Assembly (NCBI GenBank): GCA_009921765.1
Contig: RFXC01000021.1
Span: forward strand, 1-29,647
Source: Betaproteobacteria bacterium
Lineage (GTDB): Bacteria > Pseudomonadota > Gammaproteobacteria > Burkholderiales > Burkholderiaceae
DNA: 29,647 nt
Direction: 5' to 3'
Positions 14,964-23,637 of this stretch are shown piece by piece (position 1 is the first letter of the stretch; every line of letters starts with the position of its first letter). The position numbers were made by a program, and so were the translations under genes. The notes under the pieces were generated by a model. The model was not told the DNA's origin. It did no database searches and saw nothing but the letters and a program-made list of their open reading frames with translations.

Positions 14964-17057
14964 ATGACCCAACCGCTGCTGATCGAGCTCTTCACTGAAG
15001 AGCTTCCGCCCAAGGCGCTGTCGCGTATCAGCGAGGCTTTTTCCCAGAGCCTGCTGAATTCACTGGTCGAGCGGGGCCTCACCGAGGCGGGCACGCGCAT
15101 CGAGCGCTTCGCCACGCCGCGCCGACTGGCCGTCCGTATCGCCAATGTGCTCGCCCACGCGCCCGAGCGCACGGTCGAGGCAAAGGGCCCCTCGGTCAAG
15201 GTTGGACTCGACGCGGCGGGCGCCCCCACCCAGGCCCTCCTCAAGTGGGCCGAGCGCCAGGGCGCAAGCATCGAGGCGCTCACGCGCGCAAGCGACGGCA
15301 AGCAGGAGTGCTTTTACTGGCGCAGCACCGTGCCTGGCGACACGCTCGCGCAATGCATCACCGCACTCATCAACACCGCGCTCACCGCGCTCCCCATCCC
15401 GAAAGTCATGCAGTACCAGCTGGCCGACGGCCTCACCAGTGTGAGCTTCGTCCGCCCCGCGCACCGACTGATGGTGCTGCATGGCGCTCACGTGATCGAG
15501 GCACACGCTCTCGGGCTCGTCTCTGACCGGATCACCGAAGGTCACCGTTTTCTGTCCGATGGGCCCATCACCATCACCGACGCGTTGGGCTATGAAGCGG
15601 CGCTCGAATCACCCGGCAAGGTGCTCGCCTCCTTCGAGCGCCGACGCGATCGCATCCGGGATGCGCTTGAAGCCCGCGCCCAGGCGCTGGGCGCCTCGCT
15701 TGGCGAGGCAGCGCAGGTTGAGCCGCTGCTTGACGAGGTCACCGCGCTGGTCGAGTGGCCAGTGGTCTATGAAGGCAAGTTTGAGGAGCAGTTCCTGCAG
15801 GTGCCGCAGGAGTGCCTGATCCTCACCATGCGCACCAACCAGAAATATTTCCCGCTGTTCGATGCTGAAGGTCGACTGCTGTCGCGGTTCCTGATCGTCT
15901 CCAATATCGAGGCGGACGACCCCTCTGCCATCGTCGATGGTAACGAGCGGGTGGTTCGTCCCCGCCTGGCCGATGCGCGATTCTTCTTCGAACAGGATCG
16001 CAAGACGTCGCTTGCCGCGCGGGTGGCTCAGCTCGGGTCGGTTGTTTATCACGCCAAGCTTGGCACACAGGCCGAACGGGTCGAGCGCGTGCGCGCCATC
16101 GCCGGCGCGCTCGCCAGCCTCGCAGGTCGCGACGCGCAGACGCTCGACCGCGCAGCGCTCCTTGCCAAAGCCGACCTGCTCACGGGCATGGTGGGAGAGT
16201 TCCCCGAGCTGCAAGGGGTCATGGGCCGCTACTACGCGCTCCATGATGGCGAGCCGGCCGAGGTTGCTCAGGCGATCGTCGAGCACTACCAGCCGCGCTT
16301 TGCTGGCGATGCGCTGCCGCAAAGCGAATGCGGAACGCTGCTCGCGCTCGCCGACAAGCTCGAAACGCTCGCCGGCATGTTCGGAATCGGACAATTCCCC
16401 ACCGGCGACAAAGATCCCTTCGCGCTCAGGCGCCATGCGCTGGGCGTGATCCGCATCCTGATCGAAAAGCGGTTGTCGCTCTCCCTGCCTGCCCTCATCA
16501 ACGCCGCGTTCTCGGCCTTCGGCGATCGCGTCAAGCCCGCGCCCGTCGAACTCGAAACCTTCCTCCACGAGCGGCTCTCAGGTTACCTGCGCGAACGAGG
16601 CTACAACGCCCAGGAGACCGCATCGGTCGTTGAACAGCGCCCGGCAGATCTGGCCCGGGTGCCCGACCGGCTCGAGGCCGTACGCGCGTTCTCGCAACTC
16701 CCGCAGGCGCAGGCGCTTGCTGCAGCCAACAAACGAATCGGCAATCTGTTGCGGAAATCCGGAGCCGAAGCCGCGCCTGTCACCGACCCCACGCGGTTCG
16801 TCGAACCTGCAGAGGTTGCGCTCGGTGAAGCGGTTTCGCGACTCGAGCCGGAGGTGTCGGCGCGGCTGGGCCTGCACGACTATGGCGCTGCGCTGACTTT
16901 GCTCGCCGAGGCCCGCGAACCTGTCGATCGCTTCTTTGATGCAGTCATGGTCATGGCTGACGACCCGGTGTTGCGCGCCAATCGGCTTGCGCTGCTTGCC
17001 CGCCTGCACGCCCTGATGAACGGGGTCGCCGATATTTCAAGGCTCTCGGTTGGCTGA
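14964..17057 (+). CDS. glyS: Glycine--tRNA ligase beta subunit
   Basis: This is the beta subunit (697 residues, normal for the family) of heterotetrameric glycyl-tRNA synthetase, needed for tRNA recognition. It starts MTQPLLIELFTEELPPKAL, the hallmark N-terminus, and contains conserved blocks such as FATPRRLAVRI, VPQECLILTMRTNQKYFPLFD and GDKDPFALRRHALGVIRI, then a C-terminal anticodon-binding-like region. It follows glyQ directly. In many Burkholderiales gmhB comes next; here the acyltransferase gene follows after 13 bp. Confidence 0.98.
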   Translation: MTQPLLIELFTEELPPKALSRISEAFSQSLLNSLVERGLTEAGTRIERFATPRRLAVRIANVLAHAPERTVEAKGPSVKVGLDAAGAPTQALLKWAERQGASIEALTRASDGKQECFYWRSTVPGDTLAQCITALINTALTALPIPKVMQYQLADGLTSVSFVRPAHRLMVLHGAHVIEAHALGLVSDRITEGHRFLSDGPITITDALGYEAALESPGKVLASFERRRDRIRDALEARAQALGASLGEAAQVEPLLDEVTALVEWPVVYEGKFEEQFLQVPQECLILTMRTNQKYFPLFDAEGRLLSRFLIVSNIEADDPSAIVDGNERVVRPRLADARFFFEQDRKTSLAARVAQLGSVVYHAKLGTQAERVERVRAIAGALASLAGRDAQTLDRAALLAKADLLTGMVGEFPELQGVMGRYYALHDGEPAEVAQAIVEHYQPRFAGDALPQSECGTLLALADKLETLAGMFGIGQFPTGDKDPFALRRHALGVIRILIEKRLSLSLPALINAAFSAFGDRVKPAPVELETFLHERLSGYLRERGYNAQETASVVEQRPADLARVPDRLEAVRAFSQLPQAQALAAANKRIGNLLRKSGAEAAPVTDPTRFVEPAEVALGEAVSRLEPEVSARLGLHDYGAALTLLAEAREPVDRFFDAVMVMADDPVLRANRLALLARLHALMNGVADISRLSVG

Positions 17058-17070
17058 GCCTGCCTCACCC

Positions 17071-17847
17071 ATGCCAGCCCCGCCGCTTGCGCTTGGGGCA
17101 GCGCGGGCCGCCGCTTTTCTGATGTTTCAGGCGGTGACCGTGGTCCCCATGGCGTTTCTGTGCCTCCTGATGGCGCCGCTCCCCAGACCGCTTCGCTACC
17201 GGATCACAGTCGCCTGGCCACGCTGGCAAGTGATCGCGGCGCGGGTCATTCTGGGCATCCGCTGGGAAATCCAAGGCATGTCCAACCTGCCCGATGGGCC
17301 AGCGATCCTGCTGTCGAAGCACCAGTCGGCCTGGGAAACATTGTTCTACCCCTCCTACATGCCACGCGAACTCTGCTTCGTGTTCAAGCGCGAATTGTTG
17401 TGGCTGCCTTTTTTCGGCTGGGGTATTGCACTGCTCGACATGATCCACATCAATCGCGGACGAGGCGCCGACGCCTTCGAGCATGTCGCCAATCAGGGAG
17501 CGACCAAACTCGCGCAGGGGCGTTGGATCATCATGTTCCCAGAAGGCACGCGAACGCCTGTCGGCTCGCAAGGCCGCTACAAGTCGGGGGGTGCGCGCCT
17601 TGCCGTGCGCACCGGTGCTCCGGTGGTTCCCATCGCCGTGAATTCCGGTGAATGCTGGCCGCGCAAAGCCTTCATCAAACGTCCAGGTACCATCACCGTA
17701 TCGATCGGTCCACCCATCGCCTCGGATGGTCTCAGCCCCGACGCTCTCAATCGGGCAGTCGAGCAATGGATCGAATCCGAAATGCGACGCCTGAGTCCCG
17801 AACGCTACCTCCCTGCCGCCACCGACCCGGAATCGAAAGTCTCTTGA
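17071..17847 (+). CDS. Lysophospholipid acyltransferase (PlsC-like, 1-acylglycerol-3-phosphate acyltransferase family)
   Basis: This 258-residue inner-membrane acyltransferase probably acts in phosphatidic acid synthesis or lysophospholipid re-acylation. A hydrophobic N-terminus (about residues 13-36) anchors it. The catalytic block reads SKHQSAWET, giving H84-x4-E89 where the classical motif is H-x4-D; as I recall, this variant is common in betaproteobacterial relatives. The substrate-binding block is FPEGTR (156-161). I chose the ATG at 17071; a TTG at 17050 overlapping glyS is the alternative. The next gene starts at its stop codon, so they are coupled. Confidence 0.9.
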   Translation: MPAPPLALGAARAAAFLMFQAVTVVPMAFLCLLMAPLPRPLRYRITVAWPRWQVIAARVILGIRWEIQGMSNLPDGPAILLSKHQSAWETLFYPSYMPRELCFVFKRELLWLPFFGWGIALLDMIHINRGRGADAFEHVANQGATKLAQGRWIIMFPEGTRTPVGSQGRYKSGGARLAVRTGAPVVPIAVNSGECWPRKAFIKRPGTITVSIGPPIASDGLSPDALNRAVEQWIESEMRRLSPERYLPAATDPESKVS

Positions 17848-18662
17848 ACGTGCTCTCTCTTTTTCGACGCAAACCTCGCCCGGTACCGCCCTCCGCCAGC
17901 CAGCTCTCGCTGCAATTCGACGCCCCGCCCGATGCATCGCCGCCGCCCCAGAGCCGGCGCTTTGCCATGCTCCGGCATCAGCCGGTTCGCTGGGAACTGG
18001 TGCGCAGTCGCCGCCGCACGATCGGCTTTCAGATCGACAGCCGAGGCCTTCGCGTGAGCGCACCACGCTGGGTGCCGGTCTGGGAGATCGAGCGCGCGTT
18101 GCAGGAGAAGGCCGACTGGATTCTGCGCAAACTCGCCGAGTGGCAGGATCACGAGCGTCGCCGTCAAGACATGATGCCGCGCTGGGAACATGGCGCACCC
18201 ATTCGGCTGCTTGGCGACACACTCACCCTCACCCTCGCTCCTGCGGTGAGCGGCGTACGCCGCGAGGGCGAGCGCCTGCTGGTTGGGTTGGCGGCCAACG
18301 CCACGACCGAGGCCATTCGCGATGTGCTCCAGAAATGGTTGCGTGAGCAGGCTCGCGAAGTGTTTGCGCGACAGATTCCCATTTTCGCCGAGCGGCTGGG
18401 CCGAGCCCCCTCGCGCTGGGCACTATCCTCGGCGCGCACCCGCTGGGGCAGCTGCGGCCCAGACGGCGCAATCCGACTCAACTGGCGACTCGTTCACTTC
18501 CCTGCCGAGGTTGTTGACTACGTGATCGCGCATGAACTCGCCCATTTGGTCGAACTCAACCACGGACCGCGTTTCTGGGCGGTAGTTGAACGCCTCTTTC
18601 CAGACTACGAGCGTGTGCGTGACGCGCTCAAACATCATTACGACGATATGCCCGAGGGCTGA
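17844..18662 (+). CDS. YgjP-like zinc metallohydrolase (M48/SprT-type HExxH)
   Basis: This 272-residue protein is of the YgjP family, often annotated as an M48 metallopeptidase. After a Pro-rich N-terminus with a QLSLQFD segment, the core begins at RSRRRTIGFQIDSRGLRVSAPRW. The zinc site is HELAH (H230, E231, H234) with a third His in NHGPRFW (H240), followed by a conserved tail (LFPDYERVRDALKHH). The core motif SSARTRWGSC is also typical. No ATG fits: the start is a TTG at 17844 overlapping the previous stop (TTGA), or a GTG at 17850. The physiological substrate is unknown. It sits between the acyltransferase gene and gloA, an order seen in related genomes. Confidence 0.88.
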   Translation: MNVLSLFRRKPRPVPPSASQLSLQFDAPPDASPPPQSRRFAMLRHQPVRWELVRSRRRTIGFQIDSRGLRVSAPRWVPVWEIERALQEKADWILRKLAEWQDHERRRQDMMPRWEHGAPIRLLGDTLTLTLAPAVSGVRREGERLLVGLAANATTEAIRDVLQKWLREQAREVFARQIPIFAERLGRAPSRWALSSARTRWGSCGPDGAIRLNWRLVHFPAEVVDYVIAHELAHLVELNHGPRFWAVVERLFPDYERVRDALKHHYDDMPEG

Positions 18663-18695
18663 TCGCTCTGATTTTCATCTCCAGGAATCTTCACC

Positions 18696-19079
18696 ATGCG
18701 CATCCTGCACACCATGATCCGGGTCGGCGACCTTCAACGCTCCATCCATTTCTATACCGAAGTGATGGGAATGAAACTGCTGCGTACCTCCGATCGCCCT
18801 GAGCAGAAATATTCGCTTGCCTTCGTCGGCTACGGCGACGAGACCAGCGAGTCGGTGCTCGAACTCACCTACAACTATGGTGTGGATCGCTACGACCTCG
18901 GGGCTGGGTTCGGACACATCGCCATCGCAGTCGACAACGCAGCGGCAGCCTGCGAACGCATTCGTGCCGCCGGCGGCACGATCACCCGAGAGGCGGGCCC
19001 GGTCAAGGGCGGCACGTCGGTCATTGCCTTCGTGCAGGACCCAGACGGTTACAAGATTGAACTGATCGAGCGCAGCTGA
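18696..19079 (+). CDS. gloA: Lactoylglutathione lyase (glyoxalase I)
   Basis: This 127-residue enzyme converts the methylglyoxal-glutathione hemithioacetal to S-lactoylglutathione. All four metal ligands known from E. coli GlxI are at the same numbers: H5, E56, H74 and E122. Motifs include [34 protein letters not shown] and GFGHIA. The short, nickel-type form is suggested by length. AGGA precedes the ATG. The gene closes the glyQ-side plus-strand run, and its last 31 bases overlap the convergent rsmA coding region. Confidence 0.97.
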   Translation: MRILHTMIRVGDLQRSIHFYTEVMGMKLLRTSDRPEQKYSLAFVGYGDETSESVLELTYNYGVDRYDLGAGFGHIAIAVDNAAAACERIRAAGGTITREAGPVKGGTSVIAFVQDPDGYKIELIERS

Positions 19080-19891
19080 CCGGCGAGCGCGCAGTATTGC
19101 GCCACGCTGATCTCCTCGGCGCGGCACTCACCATTCAGGTTCGGCGCTTCTACCCCGCGCTCGCGCAGCCACGGGATCAGGGTGGAGCGGAGCATTTTTC
19201 GCCGCTGCCCAAAGGCCGGGGTCAGCACCGCCTGAAGTGCGGCCAGATCGTCGGTGAGCGGACGTTCGCGGGTGACCATTCTCAGTACCGCCGAATCCAC
19301 TCGCGGCGGCGGATCGAACGCCTCGGGCGGCACCTCAAACAGCAGCTCCACCTCATAGAAGGCCTGCAGGATGACGCTCAGGCGACCAAAGCTGGTCGAC
19401 CCTGGCGCCGCAGCGATCCGCTCCACCACTTCTTTCTGGAGCAAAAAATGCTGATCGCGGATCAGGTGACGGGCTTCAACCAGCGCTACCAGAAGCGGGC
19501 TGGAGATGTTGTAGGGCAGGTTGCCCACCACGCGCAGACGCGACACACCCAGCGCGGCAACCGCATCGGCTGGATTGAAGCGCAGCGCGTCGGCCTCGAA
19601 CAGGCTGAGTTGCTCGGGCCCGAAGCGCCTGCGTAGCCGTTCACACAGGTCGCGGTCGATCTCGACAGCTGCGAGGCGCGGAACGGCCCGGAGCAGTTCT
19701 GCAGTGAGCACACCAAGCCCCGGGCCGATCTCAAGCAACCCGTCGGAGGCCGTAGGCGCGATCGCACGAACGATCGCTGACAGGACTGATCGGTCAGCCA
19801 GGAAATGCTGGCCGAACCGTTTGCGAGCGACGTGTCCGGCCACGGCCCTGGAGGGCCGCTGCCGGGGCCCTGCCCGCCGCTCAGCGTTCAT
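19049..19891 (-). CDS. rsmA: 16S rRNA dimethyladenosine transferase RsmA (KsgA)
   Basis: This 280-residue SAM-dependent methyltransferase dimethylates A1518 and A1519 of 16S rRNA late in 30S assembly. Motifs are RKRFGQHFL (23-31), the SAM loop EIGPGLG (54-60), the acidic AAVEIDRDL and the catalytic NLPYNIS (124-130), with a helical C-terminal domain carrying [10 protein letters not shown]. The ATG at 19891 lies inside surA (11-base overlap), so it is coupled to surA. In many Burkholderiales pdxA sits between surA and rsmA; it is missing here. The 3' end overlaps gloA by 31 bases on the opposite strand. Confidence 0.97.
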   Translation of the reverse strand: MNAERRAGPRQRPSRAVAGHVARKRFGQHFLADRSVLSAIVRAIAPTASDGLLEIGPGLGVLTAELLRAVPRLAAVEIDRDLCERLRRRFGPEQLSLFEADALRFNPADAVAALGVSRLRVVGNLPYNISSPLLVALVEARHLIRDQHFLLQKEVVERIAAAPGSTSFGRLSVILQAFYEVELLFEVPPEAFDPPPRVDSAVLRMVTRERPLTDDLAALQAVLTPAFGQRRKMLRSTLIPWLRERGVEAPNLNGECRAEEISVAQYCALAGQLRSISSIL

Positions 19892-21206
19892 CGAGCCGAT
19901 ATTCGACGTAGGTGCTGTCACGCAACTGGCGCAACCAGTCCTGCCAGACCTCCTCGCCCCGCTGCTCGCGAAGCGCCTGCTTGGCCACTGCACGCGCGCG
20001 CTCGCCTGAGGCGGCCTGCTGCCGGCGCTCGAGCACCTGGATGAGATGAAAACCGAACGGCGTGCGAACCGGTTGGCTGGTCTGTCCGGGTGTGAGCGCG
20101 TTCATGGCGCGTTCGAAATCGGGCACCGTGTCGCCCGGCAGGATCCAACCGAGATCGCCCCCGCGACCTGCAGTGCCGTCTGATGAATTTTGCCGCGCAA
20201 GATCGGCAAAATCGGCGCCACGCTCGATCAGCGCGCGCAGGTCGTCTATCCGGCGTTTTGCCTCACTCTCACTCTGGTTGTCGCTCACCCTCAGGAGGAT
20301 GTGCCGGACCCGGGTCTGGGTGACGGTGGCATCACCCGACCCCACCCCGGAGGCCGCGCGCTTGCCGACCAGCTTGAGCACATGAAAACCGTTGGGGCTT
20401 CGAACGATCGTGGCGCCACCGGGCTGCAATGTTTTGACTGCCTCGACAAAAATCTGCGGCAGGCGATCGGCGCTACGCCAGCCAAGCGAGCCGCCCGTCA
20501 TGGCGTCCCCAGCGTCGGAATAGGACGCCGCAAGCGCCGAAAAATCACTGCCGGGACGCGAGACCGCCGAGAGCACTTCCTCAGCCCGCGCGCGACGCCT
20601 CTGGATGTCGTCGCTCGAAGCGCCTTCAGCGACCCGCACGAGGATCTGGGCCAACTCGAATTCGGCGTTTTCACTGGCAAGCCGCTCGCGCTCGGCGATG
20701 AAGGCATCCACATCGGCATCACTGATCTGAACGCGGCTGTCGACCTCGCGCTCGCGTAACCGTACCTGGATCATTTCCTGTCGAATGTCGCGACGCAAAC
20801 GTTCCCAGGCAATGCCTTCACGCTCGACCCGGTTGCGAAACTCGGCCACCGACAAACCACGTTCGCTCGCAATGCCGGTGATGGCCCGTTCGAGTTGCGC
20901 GTCATCGACACGGATTCCGCCATCCCGCGCCGTCTGCAATTGGGCTCGTTCAAGAATCATGCGCTCGAGCACCTGCGATGCGAGCACCTCGGCGGAGGGA
21001 ACCTCGATCTTCCGGCTCTCGAGCTGACGGCGCACGAGGTCGATCTGCCGAGAAAGTTCCTGGCGGGTGATGACCTCGGCGTTGACCACTGCCACCACCG
21101 AGTCGAGCGAACTCAGGTCTTGCCGGCGGGTGGTTTGAGCCGACACAAGCCCGCAGACGCACGCAAGCAACAGCGCAATGAACCCGATCCGCGGACGATT
21201 CAGCAT
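19881..21206 (-). CDS. surA: Periplasmic chaperone / peptidyl-prolyl isomerase SurA
   Basis: This 441-residue periplasmic chaperone helps fold outer-membrane beta-barrel proteins, LptD among them. A signal peptide (MLNRPRIGFIALLLACVCGLVSA) is followed by the SurA N-domain (VVAVVNAEVITRQEL...), two parvulin PPIase domains (about residues 183-285, AEFELAQILVRV; and about 290-390, TRVRHILLRVSD) and a C-terminal helix region. The start is either the ATG at 21206, preceded by GGATGGGG, or the ATG at 21218, which overlaps the lptD stop (TAATG) and adds MDGA. I prefer 21206. It is co-transcribed with its likely client lptD. Confidence 0.96.
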   Translation of the reverse strand: MLNRPRIGFIALLLACVCGLVSAQTTRRQDLSSLDSVVAVVNAEVITRQELSRQIDLVRRQLESRKIEVPSAEVLASQVLERMILERAQLQTARDGGIRVDDAQLERAITGIASERGLSVAEFRNRVEREGIAWERLRRDIRQEMIQVRLREREVDSRVQISDADVDAFIAERERLASENAEFELAQILVRVAEGASSDDIQRRRARAEEVLSAVSRPGSDFSALAASYSDAGDAMTGGSLGWRSADRLPQIFVEAVKTLQPGGATIVRSPNGFHVLKLVGKRAASGVGSGDATVTQTRVRHILLRVSDNQSESEAKRRIDDLRALIERGADFADLARQNSSDGTAGRGGDLGWILPGDTVPDFERAMNALTPGQTSQPVRTPFGFHLIQVLERRQQAASGERARAVAKQALREQRGEEVWQDWLRQLRDSTYVEYRLDER

Positions 21207-21217
21207 GGCCCCATCCA

Positions 21218-23506
21218 TTATTCGTACCCGAAATAACGAGAACCCGGTTCCAGAGTGCCCTGAGGCAGGCGGTATCCGGGAATGTTCCGCTGCAGCACGA
21301 GGAATGGATTCTGCCCGATCGTGCCAAGGCCATTCAACTCGAGCTGAAGGAAAAACGCCGTCGTGCTGGCGTTGGCTGCGGTTCGGAACTGCTGGGTGAG
21401 CACCCGCAGCGCCCAGCATGAAGCCGTGTATTCGAAGCCCATCAGCGATTCGACGAACCCGCGGGTGTTCTCCACCCGGCTCACCGGGTCATAGCCCTCG
21501 GACAGGAAAGAGTAGTTGAGCCGAACCAGGGAACTCCAGCCATCGACAATGGGCCATCGGGTGGAGACGTCGATTTGTCCGAGCTGGTCCCGGCGGTATC
21601 GCACGCCCGCATTTAACACCCGACCATCCGGGGGAAGATAACGGCCCACCACGCTGAACCGCGGCAGAACCGTGGTGGCCATGCTGTACTGGAGGCCGGT
21701 ATCGATGGACCAGTGAGACCCGAGAGGACCCGCTGCGGCCACCAGCAGGTCTGAGCGCCTGTCGGTACGTGGCGCAACACCGGGAATCGACACCTGCTGA
21801 TCTGAAAAATAGCTGCGAAAACCGGTTGCAAACCGCAGCCCTTCGGCACCGGTCTGAGGATCGATCAGCCTCGAGACTGCCGCTGCGGTGAGCTGATTCA
21901 CATCGGCAATCCGATCGTTTCCGATAAAGGTGTTGTCCGAGAACAGCTGGGCGAAATTGAAGTCGGCAGGCGCAGTGTCGAAAACCGGAAACGCGCTCTG
22001 ATCGCGATAGGGGGTGCGCACGTAGAAGAGGCGAGGCTCAAGCGTCTGCGTGATGTCGCGCCCGGCGTAGGTATGCGGCCGCTCAAACACCATCCCGGAA
22101 TCAAACGACAGCGTGGGGACCACACGCTGGAGCCCATAGTCGGTACCCAGTGCCGTGTTCACCTGGTAACTGGTTGCGTGCACAGTCGCCTTCGGCACGG
22201 CGAACCATCCCGGGCGGCGGATCGGCCAGGAAACTGAAGGGTTGGCCACCAGTCGGGTGCCCGACGGCCGAACCGCATCTGGCGAGATGAACTGGGTCAC
22301 GTCGAACGTGCTGTTCATGTCGAACCCGCCGCGATCGCGGGCCAGCCAGCGGGTCACCACCTGCGGCTCGCGCTCGTAAGGACCGGGTCTTGCGTCCAGG
22401 ATCGACTGGAACTTCTGAACCAGGACGGTCATCGACCAGTCTTCGCTCAGGCCGCGGCCAAAACTCACCGTTCTGGGCAGTACCCGATCGGCGCTGGTCA
22501 CGATGGAACGCGAGTAGTCAACAAAGTAGCGATCATCGGACACGCCCCGCATGTCCCAGCCACCGCCCCATCCGCCCAGATTGCTGAAGCTTTGCCGGGT
22601 ATGCCAGAAATGACGCGAACTGCCGGCTTCCTGGTCATAGGGGTTGGCTTCAAAGCGGGTTTCCCCGGCGAAGTTGTCCCTCATGTAGCGAAGTTCACCG
22701 CCCAGTTGCATGCCGCGGCGCGTGCTGACGCGGGGATAGAGGGTGGCGTCGGTGTCGTGCGAGATGTTCCAGTACCAGGGCACCATCAGGTCGACGCCGC
22801 TGCGTGAAGTGATGCCGAACGAGGGCGCGAGGAATCCCGATTTGCGCTCGTTGCCCAGAGAAAACGCGAAATAGGGTGAAGCAAGGAGTGGCGCGCCCTT
22901 GAATGACAACACAGCGCTGCGGCTCACGCCGCGGTCGTCATCCTGGTCGATGAAAAGCGACCGGCTTGAGATCTGCCAATCGGGTGTCTCGGGCCCGCAG
23001 GTGGTGAAGGTGGCGCGCGAGGCAAGCGCACGGCCGGGCCCCAGAAAATCAATTCGCTCGGCGTGCCCGCGCCCGCCCCCCTGAAGCGCGAGGTAGTAAT
23101 CGGGGCTGGTGAAGGTTCCCTCGTTGGCATCCACCCGCAATTGCAGGGCGGGACCAGTGAACACATTGCCGTCTCGCGTCACGCGGACATTGCCGGTTGC
23201 CACCAGCTCGTCGGTCGACGAGGTGTAGGTGATCCGATCACCGCGAATGACGCTGCCTGCGCGGCGCACTTCCGCATCGCCAATGAGGGTGGTCTGTTCC
23301 TCGGGCCGCCCCTCGACCACCCAGGCTCGACCGTAGGCGGGGAGCGCCTGCGAGGGGGGTCGTGTTTCGGTGAGCGCGCCATCAAGTTTCAGCACAAAAC
23401 CGGACCCCGCCTGTTGTGCGAGCCCATTCGTCATGAAAAAGCCCAGCAGCCCCGCCGCCGTGAGGGCGGACAACAGACTTGACGGGCGACGGTTCATCGG
23501 GGACAT
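21218..23506 (-). CDS. lptD: LPS-assembly outer-membrane protein LptD
   Basis: This outer-membrane beta-barrel, with LptE, inserts lipopolysaccharide into the outer leaflet. The protein is about 762 residues, in the family's range. A signal peptide (SLLSALTAAGLLGFFMTNGLAQQ) precedes an N-terminal OstA/beta-jellyroll domain (about residues 60-190, with VVEGRPEEQTTLIGDAEVRRAG and ITYTSSTDELVATGNVRVTRDG). The large barrel ends near QNPFLVLQRNIPGYR. ATGs at 23506 and 23497 are both possible. It heads the lptD-surA-rsmA operon. The amgK gene is divergent, with about 130 bp between starts. Confidence 0.96.
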   Translation of the reverse strand: MSPMNRRPSSLLSALTAAGLLGFFMTNGLAQQAGSGFVLKLDGALTETRPPSQALPAYGRAWVVEGRPEEQTTLIGDAEVRRAGSVIRGDRITYTSSTDELVATGNVRVTRDGNVFTGPALQLRVDANEGTFTSPDYYLALQGGGRGHAERIDFLGPGRALASRATFTTCGPETPDWQISSRSLFIDQDDDRGVSRSAVLSFKGAPLLASPYFAFSLGNERKSGFLAPSFGITSRSGVDLMVPWYWNISHDTDATLYPRVSTRRGMQLGGELRYMRDNFAGETRFEANPYDQEAGSSRHFWHTRQSFSNLGGWGGGWDMRGVSDDRYFVDYSRSIVTSADRVLPRTVSFGRGLSEDWSMTVLVQKFQSILDARPGPYEREPQVVTRWLARDRGGFDMNSTFDVTQFISPDAVRPSGTRLVANPSVSWPIRRPGWFAVPKATVHATSYQVNTALGTDYGLQRVVPTLSFDSGMVFERPHTYAGRDITQTLEPRLFYVRTPYRDQSAFPVFDTAPADFNFAQLFSDNTFIGNDRIADVNQLTAAAVSRLIDPQTGAEGLRFATGFRSYFSDQQVSIPGVAPRTDRRSDLLVAAAGPLGSHWSIDTGLQYSMATTVLPRFSVVGRYLPPDGRVLNAGVRYRRDQLGQIDVSTRWPIVDGWSSLVRLNYSFLSEGYDPVSRVENTRGFVESLMGFEYTASCWALRVLTQQFRTAANASTTAFFLQLELNGLGTIGQNPFLVLQRNIPGYRLPQGTLEPGSRYFGYE

Positions 23507-23596
23507 GCCGGGTCGAGGGTTGGCGCGCGGCCGCTGGCTGCGCGGCACCGGCCTGGGCGGACCTGAGCGGCAGCGGGCGGTCAGAGGCAATCGACT

Positions 23597-23602
23597 ATTA
23601 TA
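23597..23602 (-). promoter_or_regulatory. Candidate -10 (TATAAT) for the lptD operon
   Basis: A perfect TATAAT on the minus strand lies about 90 bases before the lptD start in the divergent gap with amgK. No convincing -35 hexamer is seen at standard spacing, and GC-rich sequence surrounds it. The overlapping TATTAT on the plus strand could serve amgK. Confidence 0.35.
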
Positions 23603-23637
23603 GGGATCACCCCCCTCATGCGCGCCGACACCTTTCC

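Noticed and set aside
15609..16568. 319-codon minus-strand open frame inside glyS
   Set aside because: Shadow of the conserved glyS frame with no independent support.
17322..17339. PlsC-like protein with H-x4-E in place of H-x4-D as a sign of inactivity
   Set aside because: This variant, within KHQSAWET, is to my knowledge normal in this betaproteobacterial subgroup, and the FPEGTR block is intact.
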